DNA from: Silene latifolia
Taxonomy: Eukaryota; Streptophyta; Magnoliopsida; Caryophyllales; Caryophyllaceae
Reading direction: 5' to 3'
NCBI RefSeq assembly: GCF_048544455.1
Contig: NC_133528.1
Coordinates: 51,760,293-51,824,292, forward strand
Length of the DNA stretch: 64,000 nt
A program made the position numbers and the translations under genes. Under the pieces are notes generated by a model that ran no database searches, had not been told where the DNA came from, and was given only the letters and a program-made list of their open reading frames with translations. This document shows, piece by piece, positions 1 to 10,559 of this stretch; the first letter of the stretch is position 1; each line of letters begins with the position of its first letter.

Positions 1-1
1 G

Positions 2-418
2 ATAAAGATGCACCCTGCAGATCAGGAAAGCACAACTTTCATTACTGAAAGAGGTATATATTGTTATACTGCTATGCCCTTTCGATTAAAGAATGCAGGT
101 GCAACCTACCAAAGGCTAGTCAACATGATGTTCAAAGACCAAATAGGAGACACCATGGAAGTCTACATAGATGACATGGTAGTCAAGTCAAAAAAGGCAG
201 AAGACCACGTCAAAGACTTGGAAGTAGCCTTTCAAATACTGGAGAAATTCAATATGAAGCTCAACCCACAAAAATGCCACTTTGAGTCTCGCAGGCAAAT
301 TCTGGGCTATATGGTGACAAAAAGAGGAATAGAAGCCAGCCCCAAGCAGATCAAAGGTATCCTGGAGCTAGAACCACCAAAGACGGTCAAAGACATACAA
401 AAGTCGATGGAAGAATAG
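2..418 (+). pseudogene. Tat pol: reverse transcriptase, C-terminal part
   Basis: The frame contains RT palm and thumb signatures in order: FRLKNAGATYQRLVNMMF, then VYIDDMVVKS with the catalytic D-D pair (YIDD box), then LNPQKCHFE and LGYMVTKRGIEASP. Everything upstream of the palm is outside the window. The frame ends at a TAG after KSMEE. The typical continuation, RIAALN, is readable in another frame immediately after, so a frameshift rather than a true end is likely. Expected role: cDNA synthesis from the element RNA in cytoplasmic particles. This copy is dead because of this break and the ones downstream. Confidence 0.9.
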
Positions 419-499
419 CGGCCCTGAACAGTTCATTTCAAGATCATCGAGAGGTGCAAATCATTCTATAACCTCGCTAAGGAAGAATAAGGACTTTCA

Positions 500-895
500 A
501 TGGACCCCCGATCATCGGCCGCCTTTGAAGACCTAAAAATATATCTATCCTCTCCTCCCTTGCTGGCAAAACCAGTCAAAGATGAACCCCTAAAAGATAT
601 ACTGTCGATCACAGAAGCTCTTTGTCGGTGCGGTCTTGGTCAAAGAAGGGCACAACAAAGACCTGTTTATTATGTAAGTAAGAGTCATTGGATGCGAGAG
701 ATCGGTATGGCCTCGCTTGAAAAATATGTTTTAGCTTTAATTATGAGTTGCACAAAATTAAGACCATACTTTGAAAGCCACCCTATAATAGTCGGAACCA
801 ATCTTCCTATCAAGTCTCGTACTAAGGAAGCGAATCGTCCAGGATTTAATGTGCAAATGGTCGGTCAAGCTAAGCACATACAATATAACATTTGA
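500..895 (+). pseudogene. Tat pol: RT-associated RNase H, degraded
   Basis: The translated frame matches the Ty3/gypsy RNase H that normally follows RT. AFEDLKIYLSSPPLLAKP is the tether entering the domain, RPVYYVSKSHWMREIG is the conserved central strand and helix, and LRPYFESHPIIVGTNLPIKS is the C-terminal part. The stretch between LKD and ILSITEALC appears shortened compared with the family, and several frame changes occur between 418 and 500. The frame is open only to 895, while the continuing reading frame for the next domain starts in another register around 849. This is a decayed domain, not a functional enzyme. Confidence 0.8.
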
Positions 896-1994
896 ACCAA
901 GGACAGCAATTAAGTCACAAGCACTAGCAGACTTTGTGGCTGATTTTAGTCCAACCCTAGAACCCGACCTAATAAAAGAAGTGAATAAACTGACCAGCGA
1001 CCAAACAGACCTAGAATGGACCCCATTTGTCGATGGTGCAGCCAACATGAGGGGCACAGGCCTGGGGGTAGTACTAAAATCGCCACAGGGGGATAAGATA
1101 GTACATGCTATAAGCTGTGCATTTGAGGCTACCAACAATGAAGCAGAATATAAAGCCCTAATAGCCGGATTAAAGGTATGTATTGACCTTGGTGTGCAAA
1201 ACCTAAAGGTACGTACTGATTCCCTTCTTATTTCCAACCAAGTAAACGGAATATATACTGCAAAAGACTCAAAAATGATGCTTTATTTGGAAGTTGTTCA
1301 AATTTTAAAATCAAAATTCCGCAATTTCAATATTGACCAAATCCCCAGGGACCTGAATACCCAGGCCGATGCCTTAGCCGGCCTAAGATCCAACTTTAGT
1401 CCCCTTGACTTCGACAAAATATCCATCGTACATTTATTAGAACCTGCAATAAATAAGCAAGATGAATGTTTCCCAATCTATGTTGCCAATTCTTGGACAA
1501 AACCTTACTATGACTGGCTACAACAGGGAATCCTTCCCCTAAATAAGCAAGATGACAGAGCACTAAAAATAAGAGCTGCTTCATATACTATTATTAACAA
1601 CGTGCTTTTTAAGAAATCGCAGGCTGGGCCATACCTCAAATGCCTGGAGCCGCAAGAAGCTGAGCAGACATTATCAGAAATCCATGAAGGATACTGTGGA
1701 AATCATAAAGGTGGAAGAAGCCTGGCAAGCAAAGTACTCAGAACAGGTTATTATTGGCCCACCTTGAGGGCCGATTGCCTGGAATTTAGCTCTAAATGCA
1801 AAGCTTGTCAGATTTACGGACCATATATACATCAGCCATCTGAAGAACTACATTCCATATCCGCACCCTGGCCATTCATGAAGTGGGGCATGGACATAGT
1901 AGGGAAACTACCTCAAGCACCCGGACAAAAAGTTTTCATGCTAGCAATGAGTGATTACTTCTCCAAGTGGATAGAAGCTGATTCATACAGATAA
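849..1994 (+). pseudogene. Tat pol: archaeal-type second RNase H plus integrase N-terminal half
   Basis: A 381-codon open stretch. The linker contains the typical AIKSQALADFVADF. Next comes a second RNase H with the acidic catalytic positions visible in FVDGAANMRGTGLG, TNNEAEYKALIAGL, RTDSLLISNQVNG and NTQADALAGL. Integrase then begins: the zinc-binding HHCC region (HEGYCGNHKGG and CKACQ) is followed by the first core Asp in WGMDIVGKLP. The presence of this extra RNase H assigns the element to Tat. The frame closes at TAA (1992-1994) just after DYFSKWIEADSY, in the middle of the integrase core. Confidence 0.9.
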
Positions 1995-2724
1995 GTCAAG
2001 GAAAAGGATGTCATAGCATTCATCAAACACAACATCATATGTAGATATGGCATCCCTCTGAAATAGTATGCGACAATGGCACGTAATTCGTGGGAAAAAG
2101 AAATGACTGACCTTCCGTGCTCAATGGAACATCAACTGGTAACATCCACACCAGGATATCCAAAAGCTAACGGTCAGCAGAATCCAAGTAATAAAGTAGT
2201 AATCACTGCATAAAGAAGAAGCTGGAAAGAAGGAAAGGCAGATGGGTCAAGAGCTCCCCCGGTCCTCCGGGTTGTGAGAACCACGCCTAAAACATCCACA
2301 GGCCAAACCCCTTACTCCTTGGTCTATGGATGTGAAGCAGTAATCCCGGCTGAGGTAGACATCCCATCAGCCAGATGCAGCCTAAACACAATAACAAACA
2401 ATATACCCCTAATGGAGGACAGCCTGGACTTAACAGAAGAGCTAAGAGATGCAAAAGATTAGATTGGCAAGATATCAAAGCAAAGAGTTGCGAAAAGCTA
2501 CAACAAACTGTCAAAGCCAGGGTATTCAGGGTAGGAGACCTTGTCCTCAGGAAAGTCTTCCAAAACACAAAAGAAAAGAATCTTTGGCAAATTGGCTCCA
2601 ACCGGGAAGGTCCCTACCGATTGACTCAATAGTCGACCGGGGAGCTTATAGATTACAAACCCCGGACGGCGAAATGATCCCGAGAGCTTGGAATATTGCA
2701 CACCTAAAATTATTTCACATATAG
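1995..2724 (+). pseudogene. Tat pol: integrase core remainder and C-terminal region, broken
   Basis: This is the continuation of integrase, spread over several frames. The second catalytic Asp lies in CDNGT, followed by an in-frame TAA where Q is expected. The third catalytic position, normally Glu in a GQAE-type motif, reads GQQN here, so Glu is replaced by Asn. Farther on, STGQTPYSLVYGCEAVIPAE and the FRVGDLVLRKV region (the integrase C-terminal SH3-like part) are recognisable, and PDGEMIPRAWNIAHLKLF ends the polyprotein at about 2724. At least two stops and several frameshifts make this inactive. Confidence 0.8.
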
Positions 2725-3421
2725 AATATATCTCTCGGCCAGGTATAATTTTCATGTTCACATTTTTTACCCGACCGATGTGAAATTAAATGTATGATAC
2801 TTGCCATTATATGAATAAATGCCATATATGATTTCTTCAAATTATGTGCCCAAGTACTTATCTATGTTCTCATATTTACTTTTACCAAGTAGAATCTTCA
2901 ATACTTGTTTTACATACTGCATTTTATTTAAAACAAATCTTAAAGATTGGGGGCCACCCCACCAATATCCAACCGATATCCAAATTTGAGTTGCAAAAAA
3001 CAGCCTTAAAATATTGAGCTCCACTTAACATACAAATCTGGAAAACTTCTTCCTGACTTGTATAACATAGATGGGTTATAAGCCCTCCAGACAGGCAGGG
3101 GACGTAAGCCCTCCGGCATGTGCAACAACCCCACCCATAACATAAAAAATTGGCCAGATCCAAGATACAAAAACGGCCCGATCCGATCAAATAACCGGTC
3201 GATCCAAGACACATCCAACACTACAAAAATACCCTGTCAAAACACAAAAAGAAACAAATAAAGACCAAATATTTATTCATCCAAAATAATTGGCCTTACC
3301 ACACACCTAATAATTATCCATTCCAGGGACATCCCCCTGGACGGGCCAAAAAAAATACCTAAATATTCATTCCAGGGACATCCCCTCTGGATAGGCCAAA
3401 ACCAAGAAGAAAAACATAAAT
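2725..3421. other. Tat 3' non-coding spacer
   Basis: No credible coding frame on either strand. The region separates sense pol from the antisense gene. It contains short duplicated blocks (TAAGCCCTCC twice, at about 3078-3117) and the two-copy repeat listed separately. Tat and Retand elements commonly carry long non-coding, repeat-bearing 3' regions. Confidence 0.6.
3311..3409 (+). repeat. two-copy tandem repeat with hairpin core in Tat 3' region
   Basis: Two adjacent copies, about 50 bp apart, share ATTCCAGGGACATCCCC, then CTGGAYRGGCCAAAA. The core CCAGGGACATCCCCCTGG is a near-perfect inverted repeat able to form a hairpin. Retand-type elements are known for amplified tandem repeats in this part of the element. 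Confidence 0.65.
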
Positions 3422-5552
3422 CTAAGTTATTTTTGAGCCAGTAACCGACTCACAACCATCCACCATTTCCTGGTCATCAGATTTTGCCTTGGAAGGAGGA
3501 GAATCCACTTCTTCTTCTTGACCCATATTGGCCAAGTCAGGATACTGAGCGTCCAGTGCTGTCTCATCCCGATCCGGATCCCAATTGACCCGGTTAGATT
3601 CCGGATCCCTCATAGCATCAACCCGGCCTTTCCCAAAGAATTACTGAGCGGCATCAGCCAGCCGCGCCTCCACTAATTCCTTTTCAGCAGCAAGCTCTTC
3701 ATTTTTCCTCAACTGATCCTGCATTGCCTGTTTCTCAGCCTCCAACTCTTGCCTGACAACCTTCTCAGCATTCTTTGCAGCCACCTCACAAACTATAGCA
3801 GCCCTGGATGCCTCTCTAGCTGTTCCCAGCTGAGATTGCAGCACCACTTCATTACTCCTGGATGTGTGCAGGTCACGGTAACCTTATCCAATTTTTCTTC
3901 CAAGCTAGAAACCCTGGCCTGGGCATCCTTGAGCTGGCAAGCGAGCCAACCCAACATCCAATCCCTACAAAAATGAAATCAATCAACCAGATACAAAGCA
4001 AAACAAAAAGCACATAAACAATTAAAAACATCCCTTTACAACCAACCTCCTTAGCTTGAGAAGCGAGTTCGGCAGCCTTTGTCACAAGAGAAGTCAGGAT
4101 AGAAACCACCTTGGTAGAAGATTCAAGGGTATTAGCAGATAAAAGTTGGCTACCCATCATAGCATAAAATTCATTTATCCGTGCCCGGGCAGCGTCCATA
4201 TCATCAACCCTAGCAGACACCTGCCTGATACTCCTGATCGGTTGAGCTTGAATAGGCTCTTCCTCTCTCTCCTCCTCTTCAGGGATAGTGTCTTCTCTCC
4301 TCCTTTTTGAAGCCTGGACAACCTCCGGTGACACTAGCCTTGGTGGATCTTGAGGAGGCTGGACATCAGAAACCAGAATATCAAGCGTCTTGTCACTCCC
4401 ACTAGCCTCTTGGCTCTTGGACTGTTCAACAATCCTAGCCACCTTTGACCTTTAAATCTTTCGCAGAAAAGCTGGCCAACCTAGTAGAAGACCTAAATAC
4501 TGAATACATAAAGAATATACATAAGTATCAGATAAGAAGCGATAAGAAGATAGCAATTAACATAAAGACATATAGAAGACATACAGGAAAGAGCAGTAGA
4601 GCTAGGCTTGACTTTGGGTACTTTGACCCCAGTCAGTTTGGTCTTCATATACCGGGGCAACAATTCCCTGCCCAAACTAGCTGGCCAAGCCCTCTCTTCC
4701 TCGGGAATAGAGAGGAAAGCGTCTATCCTTGCAATAGCCTCCTCGTCAAGAGGATCATGGTTCCAATCAGGAGCTACAAACATTATAAAAACAAAATATA
4801 TAGGTAAGACTTATACATCCTACTTTCATTCAATATAAACTGCAAGCTAAGAGTACAGGAAACCTACCACTCTCCAAGGGAGGATATCTCAGATAATCAA
4901 AGCCTGATCCCAGAGTCTTAGTCCGGATAAACAAGAAAGTCTTTGCCCAACTCTTGTCATCTCCAGAGTCCAGGTTAGTAATTAATGGAGACATCTTTGA
5001 CTTAATTCTCAAATTAAAACGACCGTCAACAGGATTTTTCATGTGATATATTGCCTTAATATCATTAATAGTGATTACAAGGTTGTGTTTAGTACATAAG
5101 TTTTCAATGGAATGAATGAGTTTCCAAACCATTGGCATAATCTGGAAAGGTGATACTTCCATGGCACGAATGGTGTCAATCATTAAGGGAGTAAAAGGTA
5201 ACTTACAGCCTGCTTTGAACGCCCATTCAACAATACAGAACCAACCAGGTGACACCCAGTTAGCTCTGGCTGGACAAGACTCAGGAATCCATGCCTCAGT
5301 CGACTCAGGAATTATTTTCTTCTCCCTTAATACCTTGTCATAATTTGTTTTCAACAAGTTCTCTTCAGGAAAGTAAGGATCCAAAGATTGAAGGGCAGTG
5401 AAAACAGAATCCTGGTACTTAAAAGCCACAGCACGAGCAGGAGGATCAATTTCCATCACCTCTTCCTCCTGGACATCTGTGGGTTCAGGCTCAGCAGCAG
5501 CCTTCTGAGGTGCAGCAGTTTTCTGGGGTACAGGACGTTTTTTGGCTCCCAT
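3422..5552 (-). pseudogene. antisense extra gene of the Tat element (gypsy-type 'transposase' PF04195-like plus coiled coil)
   Basis: Reading leftwards from ATG at 5552, exon-like block 1 (to about 4868) has a Lys/Pro/Ala-rich start, then a domain containing WVSPGWFCIVEWAFKAG, LPFTPLMIDTIRAMEVSPFQ and SWAKTFLFIRTK, resembling the plant 'putative gypsy type transposon' family PF04195. A plausible intron (GTAGGT donor near 4867, TTTGTAG acceptor near 4777) leads to block 2 with APDWNHDPLDEEAIARID. Block 3 (about 4442-4060) is acidic and Arg-rich. After a second probable intron, block 4 (about 3957-3422) is a long Ala/Glu coiled coil with an acidic tail. An in-frame TAA (3641-3643) and a frame change near 3860 break it. 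Extra antisense ORFs are known in Tat elements, but their function is not. The exon borders are my inference. Confidence 0.65.
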
Positions 5553-5863
5553 ATCCTCTATTATTTAATTTATTGTGATGAAGTTTAATTATTGAAAAAG
5601 TATAAGCTAGCAGAACAAGACTCCTGGGAAATAGGGCAGAATTTCAGAAGAAAATTTAGCAAAGAAAGTGGAAGAAATTTGGTGAAGAACAACCTCGCCC
5701 CAAATACCGTATTTATAGAAGGTGTATAACGGTATGTAAACCCTAGAAATTGCAAAACTGTCAGCATGACATCACCTAGCCGTTACAGTGTTCAACGGTA
5801 ACTAGGAGTCTAAGAGTCATTGAATAAATATGATTCTTTTTATTGTTTAACCCGGTAAAGTGG
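5553..5863. promoter_or_regulatory. upstream region of the antisense Tat gene
   Basis: This 311-bp stretch has no coding frame of note. On the minus strand, a TATA-like CTATAAATACGG (about 5708-5719) lies roughly 160 bases before the antisense ATG, so this may be its promoter and 5' leader, independent of the LTR. This is inferred from spacing and motif only. Confidence 0.4.
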
Positions 5864-5868
5864 ACATC
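5864..5868. repeat. target-site duplication of Athila copy A, left
   Basis: acatc directly precedes the TGATGTG LTR start and is repeated directly after the CGATCA LTR end at 16997-17001. A 5-bp duplication is normal for LTR elements. Confidence 0.95.
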
Positions 5869-6215
5869 TGATGTGACCATAATTAGCGCACATTTAGTCC
5901 CCGAATTAGCCTCGTTCCCATGCTTTTTAGTGCATATTTGGGTCATTTACTATCTTTAGTTCTTTGTTTTGCATATTCTTTGAGATTTTGATCCCTTGGT
6001 AGGAAAGGAGTAAGAATCTTGCATTTTCATGGCAAAACGAGGCTAAATTGATCGAATCCAATGACCAAGCATCAAGGAGAGACAAGATTAGAAGGCCTTT
6101 GTACATATGATAGTAGATGAGCAATGTTGAGAAAGGATCCTTGAGTCCCCAAGGAAATCCCCAAGGAATTTATGAAGAAAAGGGAAGAAAAGAAGAAGGA
6201 ATTGTGCTGAACTAC

Positions 6216-6383
6216 AATCCGAGCGGATTGTCTCCAATCCGCCCGTCTCCTCACAGCACAATCCGAGCGGTTTCATCCAAAGACGCTCGGATTGCACCAC
6301 AAGAATCCGCCCGGATTCCTTTGAATCCGCTCGTCCTCCATCGCCAGAATCCGCCCGTCCCGACCCTAATCCGCACGGATTCC
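6216..6383 (+). promoter_or_regulatory. iterated AATCCG palindromic motif cluster in LTR U3
   Basis: Seven AATCCG cores on the plus strand, most followed by NNCG, alternate with the reverse form CGGATT. Four sites form complete or near-complete palindromes such as AATCCGAGCGGATT and AATCCGCCCGGATT. The cluster ends about 145 bases before the TATA box. It is copied in the 3' LTR (about 15591-15758) and, diverged, in copy B's LTR (about 25446-25616). The position fits upstream promoter elements. The binding factor, if any, is unknown. Confidence 0.7.
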
Positions 6384-6526
6384 TTCACAGCCAATTTCGT
6401 CTTCTCCAAGCTACAAAGAAAGAAGCCCTTCCTTCGAAAAATACCGGCTCCTCCTTGCTCAATCTAAAAAGTGTAATTACTAGTTTAGCCCTTAGTTAAC
6501 CCTAATGCATCCTCCCTAATTTTCAC

Positions 6527-6534
6527 TATAAATA
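6527..6534 (+). promoter_or_regulatory. TATA box of Athila A 5' LTR
   Basis: CACTATAAATACCCC is a standard plant pol II TATA context. The same sequence is present in the 3' LTR (15902 onward) and in copy B's LTR (25759 onward). It should define the U3/R border about 30 bases downstream. Confidence 0.75.
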
Positions 6535-7626
6535 CCCCATTAGTCTAATTAGAGGAGCATGTTCTTCTTATCAATAATTAGTGTAGTTAATATCAATCAA
6601 ATCTCTCTTTAGTTTTGTAATCAACAATTAATCAAGTTCTAATACAAGTTTTATTTCCTTAATCTCTCTTTTGTTCATCTTTTATTTTAGGGTAATTGAA
6701 GATTATTTGGGTTATTATTGGGGGATTGACAACCTCTCAATCAAACATCAAGTACTTCTATTATTCTTGCTTTGTTATTGGAATCATTAGTAGGTATAAT
6801 CTCTTAATCCCTTTTTAATTATTGCTAATTACTTTCATTTGTTCATCATGTTTCACTTTGTTAGTATGATTGACAACCTTGCTAGCATGTTCAATATGAT
6901 GATGAGTGAGTAGTTCCTTAGCTAGGGTTAATGGGTGATTAGGGGAAACCAACATGGGGAATGATTCATGCTTAAATTAATATGCTTTCATGGTTTATTT
7001 GCTTGCTTGTTTTGATCTCAACTCATGCACATGTTATGTTTGATGAAATGCTAAGCCTATGAATCCTTGCATTTACCACCATCACCTATCTTTTCAATGA
7101 GACTTGTAAGACATAAACCAACTCGAGTCTCATTAGACCATGCATGTTGTTGAGTATGGAAGATTAAGTCGACTTGTAGGTGTTGTACAATCTAATCGAT
7201 TCGGCTCCGGGACCCAAACTTTCCTAGGATTGTAAGATATAACCCAACTTAATCCATCACAACAATAATTGCTTGCTTATAATTTGAGAACATGTTTGTA
7301 TGATCATATCCCATGATTCCCCTATGATCCCATGATACCCTAGTGCTTTTTATCAATTGTTTACACCCCTTTTAAATTCATCTTGCTAGTTTATTTTCAT
7401 TGCTAATTTAGTTAGTGATCTTCTACATCAACCCAAATTGTGACACCCCTAAGACACCACTAGTTTCAATAGAAATCTCATCTCAATTCCCGTCCCTTGG
7501 GATCCAACCTTTACTTGCCTCTTTACTAATTGTAAAGTTGTTTTGTGAAGTTATAAATTGTGTTTTGATTCGACCGTGACCCAACGACCACATCTATTTG
7601 TGAACACGAAACGGACCGATCAAAAA

Positions 7627-7644
7627 TAGCGCCGTTGCCGGGGA
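7627..7644 (+). promoter_or_regulatory. primer-binding site, tRNA-Asp type
   Basis: TAGCGCCGTTGCCGGGGA lies five bases (4 nt gap) after the LTR end. It matches the Athila-typical site complementary to the tRNA-Asp 3' end (TGGCGCC...) except for G to A at its second base. It primes minus-strand cDNA synthesis. Confidence 0.85.
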
Positions 7645-7763
7645 CGGTGTTAGCTTGATTTAGATTTCTTTTTATTGTTATTAGTTGTGTCTTTTCTTTG
7701 CCTTGGGGAAATAAAAATCCTCAAGGTTTGTTCTAATTGTTTTCAAGTTGCTTGATATTTTGC

Positions 7764-10559
7764 ATGTCTAGAAGGCCACAAGGTGATTTGTTACCTTTTG
7801 ATCGTGAAATTGAAAGAACCTTGACGAACAATAGGAGACTTGTTAGGAGGAATTTGAGAGGTATTAGTGAAGTTATTCAACCAACTATTGAGTTCATCAA
7901 CCCCTTCGCAATAGAAGGAGAGGAGAATCCATTACACAATACCACCCAAAATCAACCTACAATGCCTAAATTCTAGTCACACTCCGTACCCACCGAGGAG
8001 AACCTACCCAATGGTACTCCTACACCACAACATCTAACCGGAAATTTTATTGCCAAATCCGCCTTTATCCAATTAGTCGAAAGGAGCCAATTTGGGGGGA
8101 TGCCTAGTGAAGACCCTCATTCTCATATGGAAACCTTTTGCGACTATTGTGATGCGATTTCTCAAACCGGTGTAACTCAAGACCAAATTCGATGAGTCTT
8201 ATTTACTTTTTCTCTAATTGGCACCGCGAAGCAATGGTTGAAGGGCCTTGATAAGGCCACTCTCGGAATTGATTCTTGGAAGAAGTTGGCTCTAGCTTTG
8301 TACAAAAAATTCTACCCACCGGAAAAGACTAACATGCTAAGAGCTCAAATTACGGGTTTTAAGCAAAGGGATGAAGAATCTTTGTATGAAGCTTGGGAGC
8401 GGTTCAAGGGAATTTGTCGCTCATGTCCTCACCATGGACTTAGCGAATGGTTCTTGGTACAACAATTTTGGAATGGTTTATATGAAGATTCAAGGAACAT
8501 TCTCAACATGGGATCAAATGGAATGTTCACCGAAGTTGATGACAATCAAACATGGAACAAGATTGAGGAAATGGCGGTCCATAACTCACAATATAGTAGA
8601 CCTCGCAAGGCTACTAGAGGAGGAAAGCATGAAGTGGACTCCGTTACTCAATTGGGTGCTCAACTTAGTGCTCACATTGACACAATCAATTTGAAGTTTG
8701 AAAAAGCTATGGCTAGACTTGAAGAAGTCTCAAAATCACCAAAGCATCATGTTATTGCCATGACGGCATCCTCATCAATCCCAAGTGGGATATGTGAGAA
8801 TTGTGGAACTTTGGGACATGACCAAAGTGAATGTAGGGAAACAAATGAACAAGTGAATGCTTTCCAAGCATACAAGAGTGGTACCCCTTATTCCAACTAT
8901 TACAATGAAAACACCAAATTCCATCCAAATCTCTCATACAAAAGCCAAAATGTCCGAAACCCTCAAACAACATACACTCCACCTCCCATGAGAAACCAAA
9001 ATCAAAGACCCTTTTACAATCAAAACCAAGGTTACCAAAATCAAAATCCATACAATCACCAAAATGACCAAGGTTTTGATGTCCAAAAAGCGGTCCTCCA
9101 AATGCAAAAGAATCAACAAGAGTTTTTCACTCAAATGCAAAAAGATAGCCAAGCAAAGGAAACAACCATCAACAACATCCTAGCTCACACCAAGATGTTG
9201 GAAACCCAATTGACTCAACTAGCATCCTCAAGCTCACAAAGACAAAAGGGGCAATTACCACCTCAAAGTAATCCCCCGAGACATGAAACGGTTAGTGCCA
9301 TTCACTTGAGAAGTGGTACAAGGTATGAAGCACCGAAGAAGCAAGTTGAGGATGAAGTTGTGGAGGCTAGTGATAAGGAAGAAATTGTGCAAAACTCCAA
9401 AGATGGAGAATCATCAAAAGAAGGAAGTTCAAAGAAAGATGAAGACAAGGTCAAGGAGAAGGAGCCCATTGTGATTAGACTTCCTTTTCCAAGTCGTCAA
9501 GCCAAGCCCAAATTTGATGATCAACTTGGAAAGTTTATGGAAATTGTGAAGAATTTGGAAGTCTCGATTCCTTTCACGGAATTAATCAATCACGTGCCGG
9601 CCTATGCGAAATACATGAAAGATATCCTCACAAAGAAGAAGTCGATCCGGAAACTTGAGACTATCGCCTTCACTAAGGTGAGTAGTGCAATACTTCAAGG
9701 GAGTTCTCCTCCAAAACTAAAGGATCCGGGAAGCTTCTCAATACCGTGTACCATTGGCCACACAACGATCAACAAAGCCTTATGTGATCTAGGGGCTAGT
9801 GTGAGTGTCATGCCGTACTCGGTGAGTAAAAGGTTGGGGATGGGAGAGCTTAAATGCACCAATATCACACTCCAAATGGCCGATAGATCGATGAAGACAC
9901 CATTAGGGATATGGGAAGATGTTCCCGTACGAATTGGGATGTTTTTCATCCCGGTGGACTTTGTCATTGTTGATATGGAGGAAGATTCCAATATTCCAAT
10001 CATCCTAGGAAGACCTTTCCTACACACCGTGGGTGCGGTGATCGATGTGAAACATGGTGAGCTCACTCTAGAAGTGGGAGATGAAAGCATAACCTTTAAT
10101 CTTGACAAGACTATGAGAGCTCCTCGTTTGCATGAACCGTGTTTCATGATTGATCATTATAGCCGAAAGGATGAGAGGAAGAAATCGGAACTCCAATGGA
10201 AGAAGAAAATTGAAGATGCTCCATTCAAAGAGCAAGTGAATTGTGACAAGGAGAGCTTGCAAAGCTCATCAAAATCAATCAAAGAAGAAGAGGATGGCCT
10301 CATTGGCCAAGAGAAGAAATTGGGAGAGTTGTCTCCATCAAATCAAGAAATTTTCAATGATCAACTTAATGAAGTTTATGGTCTTTGGGACGACGAATTT
10401 GAAGGGATTTTTAATCCCTACATTGGTAATGACATCGATCAAGATCAACAACAAGGGCAAAGGACTATTGAGGACCTCTACCATGATAATGAACAAGCTT
10501 TTGATTACTTTTTCAAGGTGTTGAGCAACATCAACAACACCTTGAACATGCCCCCTTGA
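7764..10559 (+). pseudogene. gag: Athila A gag-protease, two nonsense codons
   Basis: The frame is collinear with copy B (932 codons from MSRRPQGD, no frameshift) but carries TAG at 7974-7976, where B has TCA, and TGA at 8193-8195, where B has TGG. From 8238 it is open to the natural stop. The capsid region contains WLKGLDKATLGIDSWKKLA and FYPPEKTNMLRAQI. A CX2CX4HX4C zinc knuckle CENCGTLGHDQSEC lies near residue 344. The aspartic protease has its catalytic box as DLGASVSVMP (near residue 675) and a later IILGRPFL. DLGA in place of DTGA/DSGA is usual in Athila. A Gln/Asn-rich stretch and a Lys/Glu-rich linker separate gag from protease. The frame ends NTLNMPP-stop with no RT following. Confidence 0.9.

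Larger units (their letters stand above)
5869..7622 (+). repeat. 5' LTR of Athila copy A
   Basis: Begins TGATGTGACC and ends ACGGACCGATCA. It matches 15244-16996 almost throughout. U3 contains a cluster of AATCCG/CCCGTC motifs (6216-6383), and a TATA box TATAAATA lies at 6527-6534. No coding capacity is credible inside it. Confidence 0.95.

Noticed and set aside
5927..6467. Several 60-116 codon frames in the Athila LTR, present again in the 3' LTR
   Set aside because: They lie across U3/R/U5, overlap each other on both strands, and owe their openness to the GC-containing motif cluster. Repetition in the 3' LTR is only because LTRs are identical.
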